DNA from: Sweltsa coloradensis
Taxonomy: Eukaryota > Arthropoda > Insecta > Plecoptera > Chloroperlidae
Direction of reading: 5' to 3'
Assembly (NCBI GenBank): GCA_024449915.1
Contig: JAMZAV010003257.1
Coordinates: 1 to 64,000 of the forward strand
DNA length: 64,000 nt
The position numbers and the translations under genes were made by a program. Below are positions 37,301 to 40,300 of this stretch, piece by piece (the stretch's first letter is position 1; every line of letters starts with the position of its first letter). Under the pieces are notes generated by a model that did no database searches, had not been told where the DNA came from, and worked only from the letters and a program-made list of their open reading frames with translations.

Positions 37301-40300
37301 GCGGGCAAGACGGAGATATGAGTGCTCACTCATGCTCGGCTCTTACAGAGACCGGAAGCTTGGGGCACGGTAAAGGTGCAAGCCAAAAGGGGGCCGGCTA
37401 CGCTATCCTCCAGATGTCCGTACAGTACAACGTGGACATAGCCAAGTTCCAGACCAAACCTCCCATGCGATCGTTCTCCTTGCGAGCGCGTTCCTCACTA
37501 CACGGCCGCAATCAGTCGCACATCACTTACTATAGCTGTCAGAGGTAGGTTTTGTTGGGATCAATATAGACGCTTAATCACATGGTCTTTAAATGCTTCA
37601 AAATGCTTCTTTATTTTTTATTTTTTTTTATTAAAGTTTTTTTAAGGTTGGCAGTAGCTATTGATATATTATTTAATTTAGTTTTCCCTCTATCCATCAC
37701 ATTTCATCTGTGCGTGGATCTCATATGATAAAAACCGGACACAACCTTTGGTTAACATTAGGGGTGTGCGAATAGTGATTTTTGAGTTCGAATACGAAGA
37801 TCGAATAGTACACAGTAAAAAAGTCGAATATCGAAGTCGAATACCGAATAGTTGTCAAAACAGTGCGCACACATAAAAATAAACATTAGTTGTTTTTAAG
37901 ATTTATTTATTATGGCTATTAATATTATTAATTAATAATAGGATCTTTGGTCCTAGGTCTAGGCTCTACCCTAGGCTAGCCTTGGCGAAATTCAATGGCT
38001 AGGCCTAGCCCCTAGCACTAGGCCTAGGCAGGTTGGCCTAGGTAGGCTAGTCTTGGGCCTAGGGTCTAGGCCTAAGTAGGCTAGCCTAGGGCCTAGGTCT
38101 AGGTAGGCTAGGGGCCTAGGCCCTAGGCCTAGCATTGTGCAAAGCACAGGGAATTAAAAACAATGTTCGTTGTTCTGACCTGTGGGGGTTTTTAATTTTT
38201 TTTGCAATGCATACATTCGGCCTTCGTTCCCTTTTGGGTTGAAAAAGTACCAAATCGCACTTTTTTTGCCGTAGGCTAGGGCCTACGCCTAGTAGACTTT
38301 GAAGCGGGTAGGGCTAGGCTAGGCCTATGTCCGTTTCGGGCTCAAGGCCGCTTCTTCTTCTGCGTAATCTGTAAGCACGAGAGCCCTATGCGGGTTTTTA
38401 CATGAGCATTTACCCGAGAAAAGACCATGTTTAGAACTTTTTCGCAAGAAAGATGAGGTTTGCCTCATGTTTTCAGAGTAATTTCTTACGTTCAACGACG
38501 TCGTGACAACGGTGATATCAGATGCTGTTGTTTGTCGAAGTTGGTACAGCTTGGTTTGGTTGGTACGACCGCTGAAACACGTTGTGCGGAGTTGACGATA
38601 GGGTGCGTCGATCGGTAATGTAGTTTCCTGCATACTAGCGGGAATTTCAAATCGAATACTTCGGGAATTCGAATACTTCGGAAATTCGAATAGTTACTAT
38701 TCGAGTTTCGAATCGAATACGAATAGTAAATTATTCTCGAATACTTCGAAAATTTCGAATATTCGCACACCCCTAGTTAATATTCATTCTTTATGGTTTG
38801 GTTTGGTTTATGGTTGACATTACCCTTCAACAAGGTTGGTACAGAATATGTTGGTGACCCTGGGGGGCAGACGATTGGGGCTAGCGGTTTTTGAAAGGGT
38901 CCTCCCTGTCTACTTGGTACCTACCCAAAAACATTTGAATGCTGTAGGGGATTTACTTTTATGTCCTTTGATAATCTGTTGATTATCTAGCTTCGTTCCC
39001 TACTACTGTACCTTTGCTTGTTACTTTTATCCATTTGTTTTCTTACGAGGAACCATTTAAATTGTCTATTGCACCAATCACCTATTTCTTAATTGTACCT
39101 ATTACAACCAGCTAGTTTAGTTTAGATTGGAGAAGGATTGCCAGCTTGGGAAAAGCAAAGAGAACATAAATCCAGCCTGAACGGCTGGAGGCAACAAAAC
39201 ATTTCACTTGCTGATGACAACTGCAGCTAATTTAAAGATGTTTGTTACCTTATTCTTAATCCACAATGTGTTTCGTCTTTCTTGGACTCATCAGGCGGAT
39301 GGTGGCCAAGTGCTAAAAATCAGCTAACTACACACAAACGCAACGTATAACCAAACGTGTGGTAGGACCACGCAAGAAGTAAATTCTGCGTGCATGTTGT
39401 CATCATCATGTGTAGGGTCTACCTGGGAAAGCAAAACTTTGTTTCATTTCAGATTTGTTTGTCAAACATGCACACAATCCTTTAAACAGTTTCCTTCCCT
39501 TCACAGGTGGACAAACGTGAACGAGTCCGTACGATCGGGCATGGCAGTGCTGGACTTTGCGATACCGACGGGCTACATCATCCAGCAGCAGAAGCTGGAC
39601 GCGTACATCCGCTCGCAGCAAGTCAGGAACTTACAGCGCGCTCGTTTCCAAGAGCAGAAGGTCCTCTTCTACTTTGATTATGTGAGTACGAGTGTTTCTT
39701 GGCCTTGTTCATGGATCTTCAATCTATTCTTGCAGGTGCCTGCATTAGGGATGTGCGAACGTTCGAAATTCGAACTCAAACTTTTTTGAGTTCGAGTTCG
39801 GTTCGAGTTCAAAAAAAAGTTTGAAGTTCAAAAAAAAATATTTTTTTTTTACTAATTTGTAGTAGTGTGCGGTCACATATTATTTGATAAGTCAAAAATA
39901 GGTTCTCAGTTCCTCAGTTTACAGGTACAAATTTAAAAACAAAAAATGGATAGTGGAGGCGCCGGTCCAGAAGTTACATACTTTCTTGGTGGAGTGCCGG
40001 TCCAGACTTATCACTTTTTTACCTATTATGACGGTTTGATATACCTTTAAGTTGGGTTCGAGTTCGATACAGTTCAAAATTTTTGTTAAGTTCGAAGTTC
40101 GTTTTTTTTAAACTGGGAAAGTTCGAGTTCGAAGTAAAAATAGTGGGTTCGCACATCCCTAGCCTGCATGTTAGCTGTTGCTGTTGAGTACACTTTGTAA
40201 GCCATATCACTTGATATTCTTGTTTGTTCTGTCGCAGCTGGATGAGAAAGACACGTGCATCAACTTCACCATCGAGCGGTGGTACCCAGTGGCAAACATG

